DNA from: an uncultured Prevotella sp.
GTDB taxonomy: Bacteria > Bacteroidota > Bacteroidia > Bacteroidales > Bacteroidaceae
NCBI GenBank assembly: GCA_937898715.1
Contig: CALEKA010000080.1
Location: forward strand, 1-22,621
DNA: 22,621 nucleotides
Direction of reading: 5' to 3'
Both the position numbers and the translations under genes were made by a program. The notes below the pieces were generated by a model. That model was not told the DNA's origin, made no database searches, and saw only the letters and a list, made by a program, of their open reading frames with translations. Of the stretch, positions 13,441 to 22,567 are shown in pieces. Position 1 is the stretch's first letter; every line of letters starts with the position of its first letter.

Positions 13441-16400
13441 ATGAAACAGTACAACTTGGTGAACAACATCCTCGGATGGATCACCTTTGCCATTGCTGCT
13501 TTCACCTACTGCTCAACGGTGGAGCCAACGGCCAGTTTTTGGGATTGCCCTGAGTTTATCACCACAGCCTACAAGCTGGAGGTGGGCCACCCCCCTGGTG
13601 CGCCATTCTTTATGCTCACTGGCAACTTCTTTACACAGTTTACGAGCGATCCCACGAAGGTGGCTATCTGCGTAAACGTCATGTCGGCTCTGCTTTCAGC
13701 CACGTGTATCCTGTTCCTCTTCTGGACCATCACCCACTTGGCTCGTAAGCTCATCACTACCGACGGCACGGTGACTTCGACCGCACAACTCGTGACCATC
13801 ATGGGCTGCGGACTGACAGGCGCTCTGGCTTATACCTGGAGCGATACGTTCTGGTCCTCTGCCGTAGAGGGCGAAGTCTACGCGTATTCATCGATGTTTA
13901 CCGCTCTGGTGTTCTGGCTCATTCTGAAGTGGGAAGACCACGCCGACGAGCCTCACTCCGACCGTTGGCTCGTACTGATCTTCTACCTCACGGGTCTCTC
14001 AATCGGTGTGCACTTGCTCAACCTCCTATGCCTTCCCGCCATCGCATTGGTATACTACTATCGTCGTTGCCCCAACGCGAAGGTGAAGGGATCACTCGTG
14101 GCACTCATCGTGTCGATGCTGCTTGTGGCAGCCGTGCTCTACGGCGTAGTGCCCGGCATCGTGAAGGTAGGCGGATGGTTTGAATGGTTCTTTACCAACG
14201 ACCTCGGCATGCCGTTCAATGTGGGCATGATCATCTATCTCGTGGTGCTCGTAGCCGTGGTGCTTACTGCTATTTGGAGCACTACTACTGCAAACCATAC
14301 TCGCACGCGCCTCTTCTACCTCCTAAGCGTAGCCTTGCTCGGCATCCCCTTTATGGGACATGGACTTACGGCAGGCGTGCTGGGCATCATCGTGCTCATC
14401 GCTCTCTATGTGGTGCTCGGCCTCAAGGGCAAGGATGGCAACTTCTTCGTGCGCAAGCGCTTCATGAATACCTCGCTGCTCTGCATGCTGATGCTGATGA
14501 TTGGCTACTCCTCATATGCCGTCATCGTGATCCGCTCTACGCAGAACCCACCGATGGATCAAAACTCGCCCGAGGATATCTTTACCCTCGGATCGTATAT
14601 GAGCCGCGATCAGTACGGACAGACTCCGCTCTTCAAGGGCGAGGCATTCTGCTCACAAGATCAAGCTTACAGCGTAGGCGCCATCGAGGTGGAGAAGAAT
14701 AAGCGCGTACAGCGCCAAGAGAAGGCCAATCCCTCAGAGCCCGACCGCTACGAAGAAATCGAAGAAACTGCAGGACTGAAGTATCCCTCAGGACTGACGA
14801 TGCTCTTCCCACGTATGTACAGTTCGGCTCATGCTGACCTGTATCAGCAGTGGCTCGGCGACATCACGATGAAGGATGTGACCTTCCGCGATAAGGATGG
14901 CAATGAATTTCCCGGACAGATGCCCTCGCAGTGGGACAACCTCCGATTCTTCCTCTCTTATCAGGTGAACTTCATGTACTGGCGCTACTTCATGTGGAAC
15001 TTCGCCGGACGCCAAAACGACATTCAAGGCAATGGCGAACTCGAACACGGCAACTGGATTACCGGCTTCTCGTTCATCGACAACAAGATGTATGGCGACC
15101 AGAATCTCCTGCCCGATTCACTGAAGGAGAACAAGGGCCACAACGTGTTCTACTGCCTGCCCCTCATCCTCGGCCTGATCGGTCTGTTCTGGCAGGCTTA
15201 TCGTGGCGAGAAGGGCGTACGTCAGTTCTGGGTAGTGTTCTTCCTCTTCTTCATGACAGGCTTGGCCATCGTGCTCTATCTGAACCAGACCCCCAATCAG
15301 CCGCGTGAGCGTGACTATGCTTATGCAGGTTCGTTCTATGCCTTCGCCATCTGGATAGGCCTTGGCGTAGCAGCCTTGGCTTCGTGGGCAGAGAAGCTCC
15401 TTAAGAGCAAGCCTCAGATAGGCGCGCTGATAGCCTCCATCATCGGTGTGCTCGTGCCCATTCAAATGGTGAGCCAGACTTGGGACGACCACGATCGCTC
15501 TAATCGCTACACTTGTCGCGACTTTGGCGAGAATTATCTCAACACACTCCCCGATAAGGGATGCCCCATCATCTTCACCAATGGCGATAACGACACCTTC
15601 CCCCTCTGGTACAACCAAGAGGTAGAGGGCAATCGTACAGACGCTCGTGTGTGCAACCTCTCTTACCTGCAGACCGACTGGTATACCGACCAGATGCGTC
15701 GCCCAGCATACGACTCTAAGTCATTGCCCATCACGTGGAGCCGCTACTTCTACGTAGACAATGGTAAGCATACCTACTATCCCATCAAGCCCGAGGGTAA
15801 AGCTGAACTCGACGAACTGAAGAAGCAGAACCCCAAGGTGGATCCCTACGAGCTCTCTTACATACTCGATCACTACGTGAAGAAGGACGAGGGAGGCTAC
15901 TTCCCCACCGACTCCGTAGTAGTGAGTGTCAACAAGCAAGCCGTGATAGAGAGCGGCATGTATCTGCCCGAGGGCAAGGATAGCATCCCCGATAAGATGA
16001 TCATCTCGCTCAAGGCTAAGAAAGAGCAGCAGGGCGGCCTCTATCGCGCAGATGTAATGATCTACGAGATGTTGGCTCATGCCGACTGGAAGCGCCCGAT
16101 GTATATGAGCGTAACGCTCGGTTCGAACAACTATGCCGGACTTGAGAATTACCTCGTGCTCGAAGGTTTGGCCTACCGCATCACACCGTTCAACTACGGA
16201 CAGATGGGCACCATCGATGCCAATCTCATGTACAAGAACATGATGACTCGCTTCAAGTATGGTAATGCCAACCACAAGGGCATCTACATCGACGAGACCA
16301 CCGGCCGCATGTGTAGCACCCACCGCCGCATGTTTATGATGCTTGCCGACAACCTCATCCGTCGTGGCGACATGGCTCGCGCCTTGAAGGTACTGCAGAA

Positions 16401-16773
16401 GTGCAAGGAAGTGCTTCCTGCACCCAATGTGCCCTACACCGACGACGATTCACAGCTTGCCGTACTCTGGTATCAGGCTGGCAATAAGAAGGAAGCCGCT
16501 CGTGTGGCAAAGGCCGTTTGCGACTACGATATGCAGTATCTCACCTACATCAACTCGCTCGGTACTGACCATGTCAACACTTACGGACGTACGGCATACT
16601 TGCTCACATCAAGCCTTGCAGAGGCTTATCAGACGCTCTCAGAAATAGGCGGCGCAGAAGCTAAGCAACTTGCACCGCGCATGAAGCAGATGGATAAGAA
16701 CGAAGCTTTCCGCCTCGGTATGCAAGTGATGCAGCAGCAGTACATGCAGCAGATGCAACAGATGCAGCAATAG
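13441..16773 (+). CDS. DUF2723 membrane protein, putative GT-C protein O-mannosyltransferase
   Basis: This 1,110-residue polytopic inner-membrane protein belongs to the DUF2723 family (Pfam PF11028), whose human relative TMEM260 is a protein O-mannosyltransferase. After the first membrane helix (about 8-24) the loop ASFWDCPEFITTAYKLEVGH (31-50) carries acidic residues D35 and E38 where GT-C enzymes place catalytic acids; HPPGAPFF follows. Many hydrophobic segments fill about 70-370, more lie at about 570-700, and a soluble domain (about 700-1090) follows. It ends in a Gln/Met tail (VMQQQYMQQMQQMQQ). A lipid-linked sugar donor and a periplasmic acceptor are expected from the family but not shown here. 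Its length is normal for Bacteroidota. The next gene, a deacetylase, is 179 bases downstream beyond a terminator-like hairpin. Confidence 0.85.
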   Translation: MKQYNLVNNILGWITFAIAAFTYCSTVEPTASFWDCPEFITTAYKLEVGHPPGAPFFMLTGNFFTQFTSDPTKVAICVNVMSALLSATCILFLFWTITHLARKLITTDGTVTSTAQLVTIMGCGLTGALAYTWSDTFWSSAVEGEVYAYSSMFTALVFWLILKWEDHADEPHSDRWLVLIFYLTGLSIGVHLLNLLCLPAIALVYYYRRCPNAKVKGSLVALIVSMLLVAAVLYGVVPGIVKVGGWFEWFFTNDLGMPFNVGMIIYLVVLVAVVLTAIWSTTTANHTRTRLFYLLSVALLGIPFMGHGLTAGVLGIIVLIALYVVLGLKGKDGNFFVRKRFMNTSLLCMLMLMIGYSSYAVIVIRSTQNPPMDQNSPEDIFTLGSYMSRDQYGQTPLFKGEAFCSQDQAYSVGAIEVEKNKRVQRQEKANPSEPDRYEEIEETAGLKYPSGLTMLFPRMYSSAHADLYQQWLGDITMKDVTFRDKDGNEFPGQMPSQWDNLRFFLSYQVNFMYWRYFMWNFAGRQNDIQGNGELEHGNWITGFSFIDNKMYGDQNLLPDSLKENKGHNVFYCLPLILGLIGLFWQAYRGEKGVRQFWVVFFLFFMTGLAIVLYLNQTPNQPRERDYAYAGSFYAFAIWIGLGVAALASWAEKLLKSKPQIGALIASIIGVLVPIQMVSQTWDDHDRSNRYTCRDFGENYLNTLPDKGCPIIFTNGDNDTFPLWYNQEVEGNRTDARVCNLSYLQTDWYTDQMRRPAYDSKSLPITWSRYFYVDNGKHTYYPIKPEGKAELDELKKQNPKVDPYELSYILDHYVKKDEGGYFPTDSVVVSVNKQAVIESGMYLPEGKDSIPDKMIISLKAKKEQQGGLYRADVMIYEMLAHADWKRPMYMSVTLGSNNYAGLENYLVLEGLAYRITPFNYGQMGTIDANLMYKNMMTRFKYGNANHKGIYIDETTGRMCSTHRRMFMMLADNLIRRGDMARALKVLQKCKEVLPAPNVPYTDDDSQLAVLWYQAGNKKEAARVAKAVCDYDMQYLTYINSLGTDHVNTYGRTAYLLTSSLAEAYQTLSEIGGAEAKQLAPRMKQMDKNEAFRLGMQVMQQQYMQQMQQMQQ

Positions 16774-16791
16774 AAAAGCATTCTACAGAGT

Positions 16792-16822
16792 ATAATCCTC
16801 CGCTCTCGTGGCGGGGGATTAT
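16792..16822 (+). terminator. Terminator hairpin after the DUF2723 gene
   Basis: ATAATCCTCCGC (16792-16803) pairs with GCGGGGGATTAT (16811-16822) over 12 positions, one G-T, with a 7-base loop. No T-run follows, so termination may be partial and allow read-through into the deacetylase gene. Confidence 0.6.
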
Positions 16823-16904
16823 CTGTAAATGTATAGGAAGGAATTGCAATAAGAAGTAATATGAAGGATGCAATCCCAGAAAGCACGAAGCAATGAGCAA
16901 GAAT

Positions 16905-16940
16905 GTATTACTTATTACATATTACTTATTACTTAATTAA
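16905..16940. repeat. AT-rich TATTACTTATTAC repeats
   Basis: Overlapping copies of TATTACTTATTACATATTAC-type sequence lie just before the deacetylase GTG. A similar low-complexity block (TAATACTTAATACTTTA) closes the window at 22568-22621. Confidence 0.6.
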
Positions 16941-16952
16941 ATATTCTTCTCT

Positions 16953-17564
16953 GTGATAATAGAACAACCCGCATGTTTCCTGCGTTGGCTCTACCCACGA
17001 GCCTTGTGGCGCATGGATAAGAACGTGAGAGCCGTCTATCTCACCTTCGACGACGGCCCCATACCCGAGGTAACGCCTTGGGTGCTCGATGTGCTCGATC
17101 ACTACGGCATCAAGGCCACCTTCTTCATGGTGGGCGACAACATACGGAAGCACCCTAAGGAATTTGAGATGGTGAAGGCCCGCGGACATCGCCTGGGCAA
17201 CCACACCTTTAATCATATAGGTGGGCTCCGTCACGGCATCCGCTCCTATGTGCGCAACGTTGATAAGGCCAACGAATACCTCCACACCGACCTTTTCCGT
17301 CCGCCCCACGGATGGATGAAGTGGGAGCAGTATATCATGGTGATGCTTCGCTATCGCGTAGTGATGTGGGACCTCGTAACGCGTGATTACTCCACTCGCC
17401 TTAATGGTCGCGACGTACTGCTCAACGTGCGCCGCTACGCACGCAACGGCAGCATTATCACCTTCCACGATTCGCTCAAGAGCCAAGACAAACTCCTCTA
17501 CGCGCTGCCTCGCGCCATAGAGTGGCTTAAGAGCCAAGGCTACGAGTTCCGCGTATTCGACTGA
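16953..17564 (+). CDS. Polysaccharide deacetylase (NodB homology domain)
   Basis: This is a predicted metal-dependent deacetylase of N-acetylated sugars, perhaps in peptidoglycan or an envelope glycan. The 203 residues carry the NodB motifs in order: TFDDGP near residue 31 (catalytic and metal Asp), HTFNH near residue 88 (metal-binding His pair), RPPHGW near residue 112, DLVTRDYS near residue 139 and the late FHDS with the catalytic His. I use the GTG start at 16953 because, as I recall, the N-terminal stretch (IEQPA, then a short hydrophobic part and YPRALWR) is conserved in Bacteroidota homologues; the next ATG at 17013 would remove it. There is no signal peptide, so the protein may be anchored by that hydrophobic stretch or act inside. 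No good promoter precedes it, suggesting read-through from the DUF2723 gene. Confidence 0.88.
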   Translation: MIIEQPACFLRWLYPRALWRMDKNVRAVYLTFDDGPIPEVTPWVLDVLDHYGIKATFFMVGDNIRKHPKEFEMVKARGHRLGNHTFNHIGGLRHGIRSYVRNVDKANEYLHTDLFRPPHGWMKWEQYIMVMLRYRVVMWDLVTRDYSTRLNGRDVLLNVRRYARNGSIITFHDSLKSQDKLLYALPRAIEWLKSQGYEFRVFD

Positions 17565-17624
17565 TAGAGAAGAATATCCTGCCGCACTTTATGCTCTAAT
17601 ATACTACATTTATATTCTAATAAC

Positions 17625-17676
17625 CATCATCGCCCCGCAGCAACTGATATGTTTGCTGTGGGGCGATGATGTTTTT
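17625..17676. terminator. Strong terminator between convergent genes
   Basis: A 19-bp stem (17625-17643 with 17653-17671, one G-T) is followed by TTTTT on the plus strand. It is the clear end of the deacetylase transcript. Confidence 0.8.
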
Positions 17677-17710
17677 GGTAAGGCCGCTCATGTTTTTGGG
17701 AAGGCCGCTC
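17669..17710. repeat. Two 21-bp direct repeats after the terminator
   Basis: Units 17669-17689 and 17690-17710 (ATGTTTTTGGKAAGGCCGCTC) differ at one base. The first begins in the terminator's T-run. Confidence 0.8.
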
Positions 17711-17714
17711 ATGT

Positions 17715-17810
17715 GGCGTACACCGACCGGTGTACGCACGAACATCGGTCGGTGTACGCATGAACATCGGTCGGTGTATGCACGAACATCGGTCGGTGTA
17801 CGCCAACATG
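17715..17810. repeat. 22-bp tandem array with one inverted copy at its left end
   Basis: Units begin at 17728, 17750, 17772 and 17794 (the last partial), each CGGTGTACGC followed by ACGAACATCGGT or a close variant. A single inverted copy, GGCGTACACCGACC (17715-17728), precedes them and is exactly complementary to 17791-17804, and also to internal copies. It lies in the 339-base gap between convergent genes; the rest of that gap (17811-17903) shows nothing clear. Confidence 0.88.
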
Positions 17811-17903
17811 AAGTGCCTTTTTCGCATGATTTGACTGCCCATGTAGAGATAATTATAAGCGTATCTGATTCAGCTCACCCACTTAAATTCGGAACTTGAA
17901 TTA

Positions 17904-20720
17904 TTAATTATTCTTCTTCGGAGCTTTGTGGAGTCTATAGATGAGGCTCAGCATGAAGTAGCGCGGAACGACGTTGTGCCAAGTCTCCGTGCGTCCTTGT
18001 GCATTAAGCACACGCTGAATGCTGCTTCGTTGCGCCAATATGTCGTGGGCAGAGACCTTGATAGCAAGACTCTTGTCTTTCAGCATGCGCTTGCTGATGG
18101 CCATGTTCCAGATCCATTCGTTGCTATTCATCGAAGCATCGGCATAGCCAGAACGGAGAAAGCACGTCAAGTCCGTGTCAATGTTAATATTCCAAGGCAA
18201 TGACCATTGGTTGGTCAGTGTGTAGAGCTGGTTGAGGCTGTTGATGGTGACGAAGTCGGTTCGTTCGCTCGTGCCGTGCTGCCAATCGAGCATGCCCTTG
18301 AGACTCGCATTGAAGAGTTTGCAATGATAGGCCAGCGTCAATGCACCTTGTGTGAATAGGTTCTTAACCACGCTCTTTGCATCTTGCTGCATGAGGGAAG
18401 TCTGTTGGAAGTCTACACTGTTGAGATATTGCACGCCACAGTTTAGGTCGAGCGTCCACTTCTGCTTTTTGTCCAAGCTACGTGCATAGTTGCCCGAGAA
18501 GTTTACTTGCCAGTTGCCGTTGATGTTTTGTGGCGTTGAGGTAGTCACACCGCTTTGCACGTCATAGTAGCGCATATCGCCTATAGCATTTCTCAGCGTG
18601 CTATATTCTATCTTGGCTTGTAGCGTCTGTGCGTGCTTGGTTTCCTCCATAGAGTAACGGAGGAAGGTGGTGTATTTATCTTCAGGCTTGAGCGCACCAT
18701 TACCTTTTGTTATAAACAGAGGATTACTATTGTCTTCCACATCGAGCATTCTCGTCATTAGAGGTGAAGTGCGTGTGAGCGATCCGTAAAGTTGAAATCC
18801 GCGATAGGAAAGGTCTATGCTTGGGCAGAACAGCGTATAGTGCTTCACAAAGTCGTTGCGTAAGGTCTGCATGCGCAAGTCGTTGATGTGCTTACGTTCG
18901 AAGTTGAGAGGTAGAATGACCATCAGTTGAAAATTGTTTTTCCCCATCATAATGTATCTGAGTTCTGGCGTATGAGTGGCTTTGCTGTCCACCGTAAAGT
19001 AAGTATTCTGCCAATCAGTGCAGATAGCTAATGAGTCTTGTGTAGAGGGAAGCCACCCTAAGGTGCGATGCTGCGGAATCGCCCATTCTCCTCCTAAATG
19101 GTCTAAGCGATAGTAATCACGCCCACCACGGTTCTTTTCATATTTGAAAGTGTAATTTGCATAGAGTGATTGATATAAGTGATTACGATCTCTTGTAAAG
19201 ATAGCGTAACCAGCCGATGTCAATATATTGTATGATTTTTGTGCAAAGATGCCGTATCGGTTGCGATAGTCGGGCTGTTGGCTGATCTGCGGCGTATGCA
19301 GATTATAAATCGATTGATCGTTTTGGTCTTGATGCTTATAAGTACCAAAGACATTAATGCTGAGTTCTTTCTGGTGTGGCATTTTGATACTCATGGTGAG
19401 ACTGCCTGTGTATATCCAGCTTTTTAGATGATCTCGGCCATAGTCTGTATAGCTATTGATCAGGTCTTGATAGGTCGATACGCTTTCTTCGAGATAATTG
19501 GCAAAAGGCTGCGTAGAGGTCTGGCTCCTATTGAAGTCATTCAGTTTGTAAGAGTTATGGTACAATGTCTGCTCTAAAGTGATATAAGCAAACTTGGCAC
19601 GGTAGGCTAAATCACCTTCCCAATCGAAAGAGAAGTCTTTGTTACAGTTCACACTGTTGGCTCTTGCAAAGGTGTTGCCTGAATTATAGAAATTGGTTGA
19701 TGCAGATTGCGTCTCGTCCAAGCTTTTCGTATGTGAAGCATTGAATGTAGTGATGATTTTGTAAAGATCTTCTTCGCCATACAATGCGGCGTACAGTCCT
19801 CCCTTGATCAACTTATTCTCACCGACCATGGCTTCCTCGTTTTCCCAATTTCCTTCCTTTCCTGGGCGCTGATTGCTGTTTACATTACTGATTTCCCCAT
19901 ATACGCTTACGCGCGATCTGTCGGAAAAACGCACACCAAAGATTCTGCCAAGATATTTCTTGTCAGTTCCACCCCCAGCTTCCGCATTGGCAAACCATCC
20001 CGTGTGGTATTCTTTCTTCAAATTTACATCAATCACCCAGGGGTCGTCTGAGCGCGGTTTCATGTCTTTGCGTGTGATGTAAGCATTGTCGGGAATCTTC
20101 TGGTACGACTTTATCTTACTCACCATGTAGGCGGGCAAGTTCTCTAAAGCCATAGTGGCATCGCCTTTAAAGAAATCTTTCCCATCAATTAGCAGACTGC
20201 TCACAGGATTCCCATTAATCGTAATAGCTCCACCCCGGCTTAGCTTTACCCCAGGCAACCTGGCAATCAATTGATCAAGCATAGACCCTTCTGCTAGTTC
20301 GAAAGCATCAGCATTGTAGACAATCGTGTCTCCCCTCATCACCATCATTACTTTGGTCGCTGTAATGGTAGCTTCTTTAAGGGTGCGAGGTGCTCGTTTA
20401 AGGAGTATGGTCTCTTCTATATTATCTGACGAATTGACCTTTACATATTGTGGCATATAGCCTTCTTTTTGACAAAAGAGGATAAAGTATGGACTTTTGT
20501 TTTCGATGGATGAGCTATATGCATAATTTATCTTGTCGCCCATGTTTATGGAATACATTTCGCATGAGTCAACGTATGCTGAGTCTTTATCTAAAATTTC
20601 AATATGTACGCCTGGCAACGAACGTTTGCTAAGGTTATCTTTGACTGTAATAAAGAATGACTGTGCAAAAGATAGTTGGCAAAGGAATAGGGCGATAAAG
20701 AAAATGATTAGCTTTTTCAC
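17904..20720 (-). CDS. Outer-membrane beta-barrel protein, TonB-dependent-receptor-like
   Basis: A 938-residue protein of unknown cargo. It has a signal peptide (MKKLIIFFIALFLCQLSFA, cleavage before Q20). A carboxypeptidase-regulatory-like beta-sandwich (about 21-110) follows, then a plug-like region (about 115-225, with MLDQLIARLPGVKLSRGGAI and INGNPVSSLLIDGKDFF). The rest is a large barrel with alternating strands and many aromatic residues, matching the OMP_b-brl_3 type rather than SusC. There is no SusD partner next to it, so glycan import is not indicated. Such proteins may move siderophores, peptides or other ligands. By eye it is more AT-rich than its neighbours, especially toward its 5' end. 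The gene is monocistronic, with a promoter just upstream and an array of repeats at its 3' end. Confidence 0.85.
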   Translation of the reverse strand: MKKLIIFFIALFLCQLSFAQSFFITVKDNLSKRSLPGVHIEILDKDSAYVDSCEMYSINMGDKINYAYSSSIENKSPYFILFCQKEGYMPQYVKVNSSDNIEETILLKRAPRTLKEATITATKVMMVMRGDTIVYNADAFELAEGSMLDQLIARLPGVKLSRGGAITINGNPVSSLLIDGKDFFKGDATMALENLPAYMVSKIKSYQKIPDNAYITRKDMKPRSDDPWVIDVNLKKEYHTGWFANAEAGGGTDKKYLGRIFGVRFSDRSRVSVYGEISNVNSNQRPGKEGNWENEEAMVGENKLIKGGLYAALYGEEDLYKIITTFNASHTKSLDETQSASTNFYNSGNTFARANSVNCNKDFSFDWEGDLAYRAKFAYITLEQTLYHNSYKLNDFNRSQTSTQPFANYLEESVSTYQDLINSYTDYGRDHLKSWIYTGSLTMSIKMPHQKELSINVFGTYKHQDQNDQSIYNLHTPQISQQPDYRNRYGIFAQKSYNILTSAGYAIFTRDRNHLYQSLYANYTFKYEKNRGGRDYYRLDHLGGEWAIPQHRTLGWLPSTQDSLAICTDWQNTYFTVDSKATHTPELRYIMMGKNNFQLMVILPLNFERKHINDLRMQTLRNDFVKHYTLFCPSIDLSYRGFQLYGSLTRTSPLMTRMLDVEDNSNPLFITKGNGALKPEDKYTTFLRYSMEETKHAQTLQAKIEYSTLRNAIGDMRYYDVQSGVTTSTPQNINGNWQVNFSGNYARSLDKKQKWTLDLNCGVQYLNSVDFQQTSLMQQDAKSVVKNLFTQGALTLAYHCKLFNASLKGMLDWQHGTSERTDFVTINSLNQLYTLTNQWSLPWNINIDTDLTCFLRSGYADASMNSNEWIWNMAISKRMLKDKSLAIKVSAHDILAQRSSIQRVLNAQGRTETWHNVVPRYFMLSLIYRLHKAPKKNN

Positions 20721-20749
20721 AAGATAAACTTCTAATAAAAATCTAAATG

Positions 20750-20779
20750 CAAAGATAAGGGAGAAAGGTTACAAAATTA
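20750..20779 (-). promoter_or_regulatory. Two tandem -7 boxes before the outer-membrane protein gene
   Basis: On the minus strand, TAATTTTG (20779-20772) and TATCTTTG (20757-20750) both match TAnnTTTG. The nearer one lies 29 bases before the ATG. A TTTG is 14 bases upstream of it, shorter than the usual gap, so which box is used is unclear. Confidence 0.45.
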
Positions 20780-20859
20780 TGATATTTATAGCTCTAATCT
20801 ATTTAGGGTGGTTCTAATAATTCTGAGAACTCTAAAATCGGAATTTTTAGGTACCATTC

Positions 20860-22419
20860 TCACTCTCCCCACGAAGCGCGGTCGAGGTTGCGGTAGCTGA
20901 TGGCCTCTTTGATGTGGTTAGCTTGGATGGTGGGTGAGGCGTCGAGGTCGGCTATGGTGCGTGCCACTTTGAGTATGCGGTCGTAGGCACGGGCGGAGAG
21001 GTCGTAGCGCTTCATGGCTCGCATCAGTGTGGCTGAGGCCTCCTCTTCGAGATGGGCGTAGCGCTCAAGGAGGGCACGCGTCATCTGAGCGTTGCAATGG
21101 ATGCCAGGCTCTGCTTTGTAGCGCTCGGTCTGAATGGCACGGGCGGCTACTACGCGCTCTCGTATTTTCGCGCTGCTTTCGCCCTGTGGAGCTTTGGACA
21201 GTTCTGCTACGGATACGGGCGCCACTTCTATCTGTATGTCGATACGGTCGAGCAGCGGACCGGAGATTTTGCTCATATAGCGCTGTATCTGAGCGGGCGA
21301 GCATGAGCAAGCGTGGTTGGGATCGTTGTAGAAGCCGCAGGGGCAGGGATTCATGGACGCCACGAGCATGAAAGAGCAGGGCAGCGTGGCAGAGTATTTG
21401 GCTCGGGAAATGGTGATTTGACGATCTTCAAGGGGCTGACGAAGCGTCTCGAGGGCAGTGCGCGAGAATTCGGGAAGCTCGTCGAGGAAGAGCACTCCGT
21501 TGTGGGCCAGACAGATCTCGCCTGGCTTGTAAGAAGCTCCACCACCGATGAGTGCCACGTCGGAGATGGTATGGTGGGGCGAACGGAAGGGGCGCTGTGC
21601 GATGAGCGAGGTGCTCTCTCCGAGTTTGCCTGCGATGGAGTGGATCTGTGTGGTCTCAAGGCTCTCGGAGAGGGTGAGCTGGGGCAGAATGGAGGGTATG
21701 CGCTTGGCCATCATGCTTTTGCCGCAACCGGGAGAGCCTACGAGGATGATGTTGTGACCGCCCGCGGCAGCCACTTCGATGGCTCGTTTCACACTCTCTT
21801 GGCCCTTTACGTCGATGAAGTCGGGACCTGCTGAGGCTTGTGCGGCATAGAATTCCTCACGTGTATTGACGATGGTAGGCTCGAGTCCGCCTTTCCCCTT
21901 AAGGAATTCGGTCACCTGCGAGAGCGTCTCTACGCCGTACACCTTCAGCTTATTGACCACGGCAGCTTCGCGCTCGTTCTCCTTGGGCACAAAGAGTGCT
22001 TCAAACCCCTGCTCGCGCGCCTTGATGGCAATAGAGAGTGCTCCCTTGACCGGACGCACGGAGCCATCAAGACCGAGTTCGCCTACAAACACGTATTTAT
22101 CGAGATTCGCATTAGGGATCAACTTGAGCGAAGCGAGCATGCCGAGTGCGAGCGGAAGGTCGTAGCCAGAGCCTTCTTTGCGCACATCGGCTGGGGCAAA
22201 GTTGATGGTATAGCGCTCACGCGGTGGGAGCATGAAACCGCTGTTTTGCAGAGCACCCTCTACGCGGAGTTTGCTTTCGCGCACGGCATTGTCGGGGAGG
22301 CCCACCATGAAGAATAGGGTGCGGTCTTCCTGGCTTCTGATTTCACAAGCGTTGACCTCGAGAAATACGGGCATGGCTGACATGCCGTTGACTGCAGAGG
22401 TGTGGATGGTGGTGAGCAT
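20860..22419 (-). CDS. comM: ComM/YifB-family AAA+ ATPase (magnesium-chelatase-like)
   Basis: This is a predicted hexameric ATPase. In transformable bacteria ComM promotes branch migration during integration of incoming DNA. The 519 residues show an N-terminal ChlI-like domain (about 20-145, with MVGLPDNAVRESKLRVEGAL and INFAPADVRKEGSGYDLPLA), then the ATPase domain with Walker A GSPGCGKS (K234), Walker B VLFLDELPEF, and the Cys-rich NPCPCGFYNDPNHACSC segment. A C-terminal Mg_chelatase_C domain follows (about 405-505). The length and motif order are normal. It is not a true magnesium chelatase subunit. No other competence gene is visible nearby. The ATG at 22419 fits the conserved N-terminus; a palindromic repeat sits 72 bases upstream. 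Confidence 0.92.
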   Translation of the reverse strand: MLTTIHTSAVNGMSAMPVFLEVNACEIRSQEDRTLFFMVGLPDNAVRESKLRVEGALQNSGFMLPPRERYTINFAPADVRKEGSGYDLPLALGMLASLKLIPNANLDKYVFVGELGLDGSVRPVKGALSIAIKAREQGFEALFVPKENEREAAVVNKLKVYGVETLSQVTEFLKGKGGLEPTIVNTREEFYAAQASAGPDFIDVKGQESVKRAIEVAAAGGHNIILVGSPGCGKSMMAKRIPSILPQLTLSESLETTQIHSIAGKLGESTSLIAQRPFRSPHHTISDVALIGGGASYKPGEICLAHNGVLFLDELPEFSRTALETLRQPLEDRQITISRAKYSATLPCSFMLVASMNPCPCGFYNDPNHACSCSPAQIQRYMSKISGPLLDRIDIQIEVAPVSVAELSKAPQGESSAKIRERVVAARAIQTERYKAEPGIHCNAQMTRALLERYAHLEEEASATLMRAMKRYDLSARAYDRILKVARTIADLDASPTIQANHIKEAISYRNLDRASWGE

Positions 22420-22490
22420 GAGGGGAGGAGGGGTTTAGGGTGATTGTGAGGGAGTGTGTTGCCTCAGAACTAGGTGAATAGACTGGGGGT

Positions 22491-22512
22491 GCCGACGCGG
22501 GACGCGTCGCCC
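22491..22512 (-). repeat. Single REP-like palindrome upstream of comM
   Basis: This is one 22-base unit (stem GACGCG/CGCGTC, loop TCC) in minus orientation, followed by a degraded 14-bp motif (TATCGGCTGAAGG) at 22517-22529. It may lie in the comM leader if the promoter is further upstream; no clear promoter was found in 22420-22621. Confidence 0.8.
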
Positions 22513-22567
22513 ACGGTATCGGCTGAAGGCTGGAAGGCCGAGATCTGAAAGGCAATCAACCAGAATG

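Noticed and set aside
17627..17842. 71-residue minus-strand protein in the convergent gap
   Set aside because: It is made of the terminator and 22-bp array translated; no independent coding evidence.
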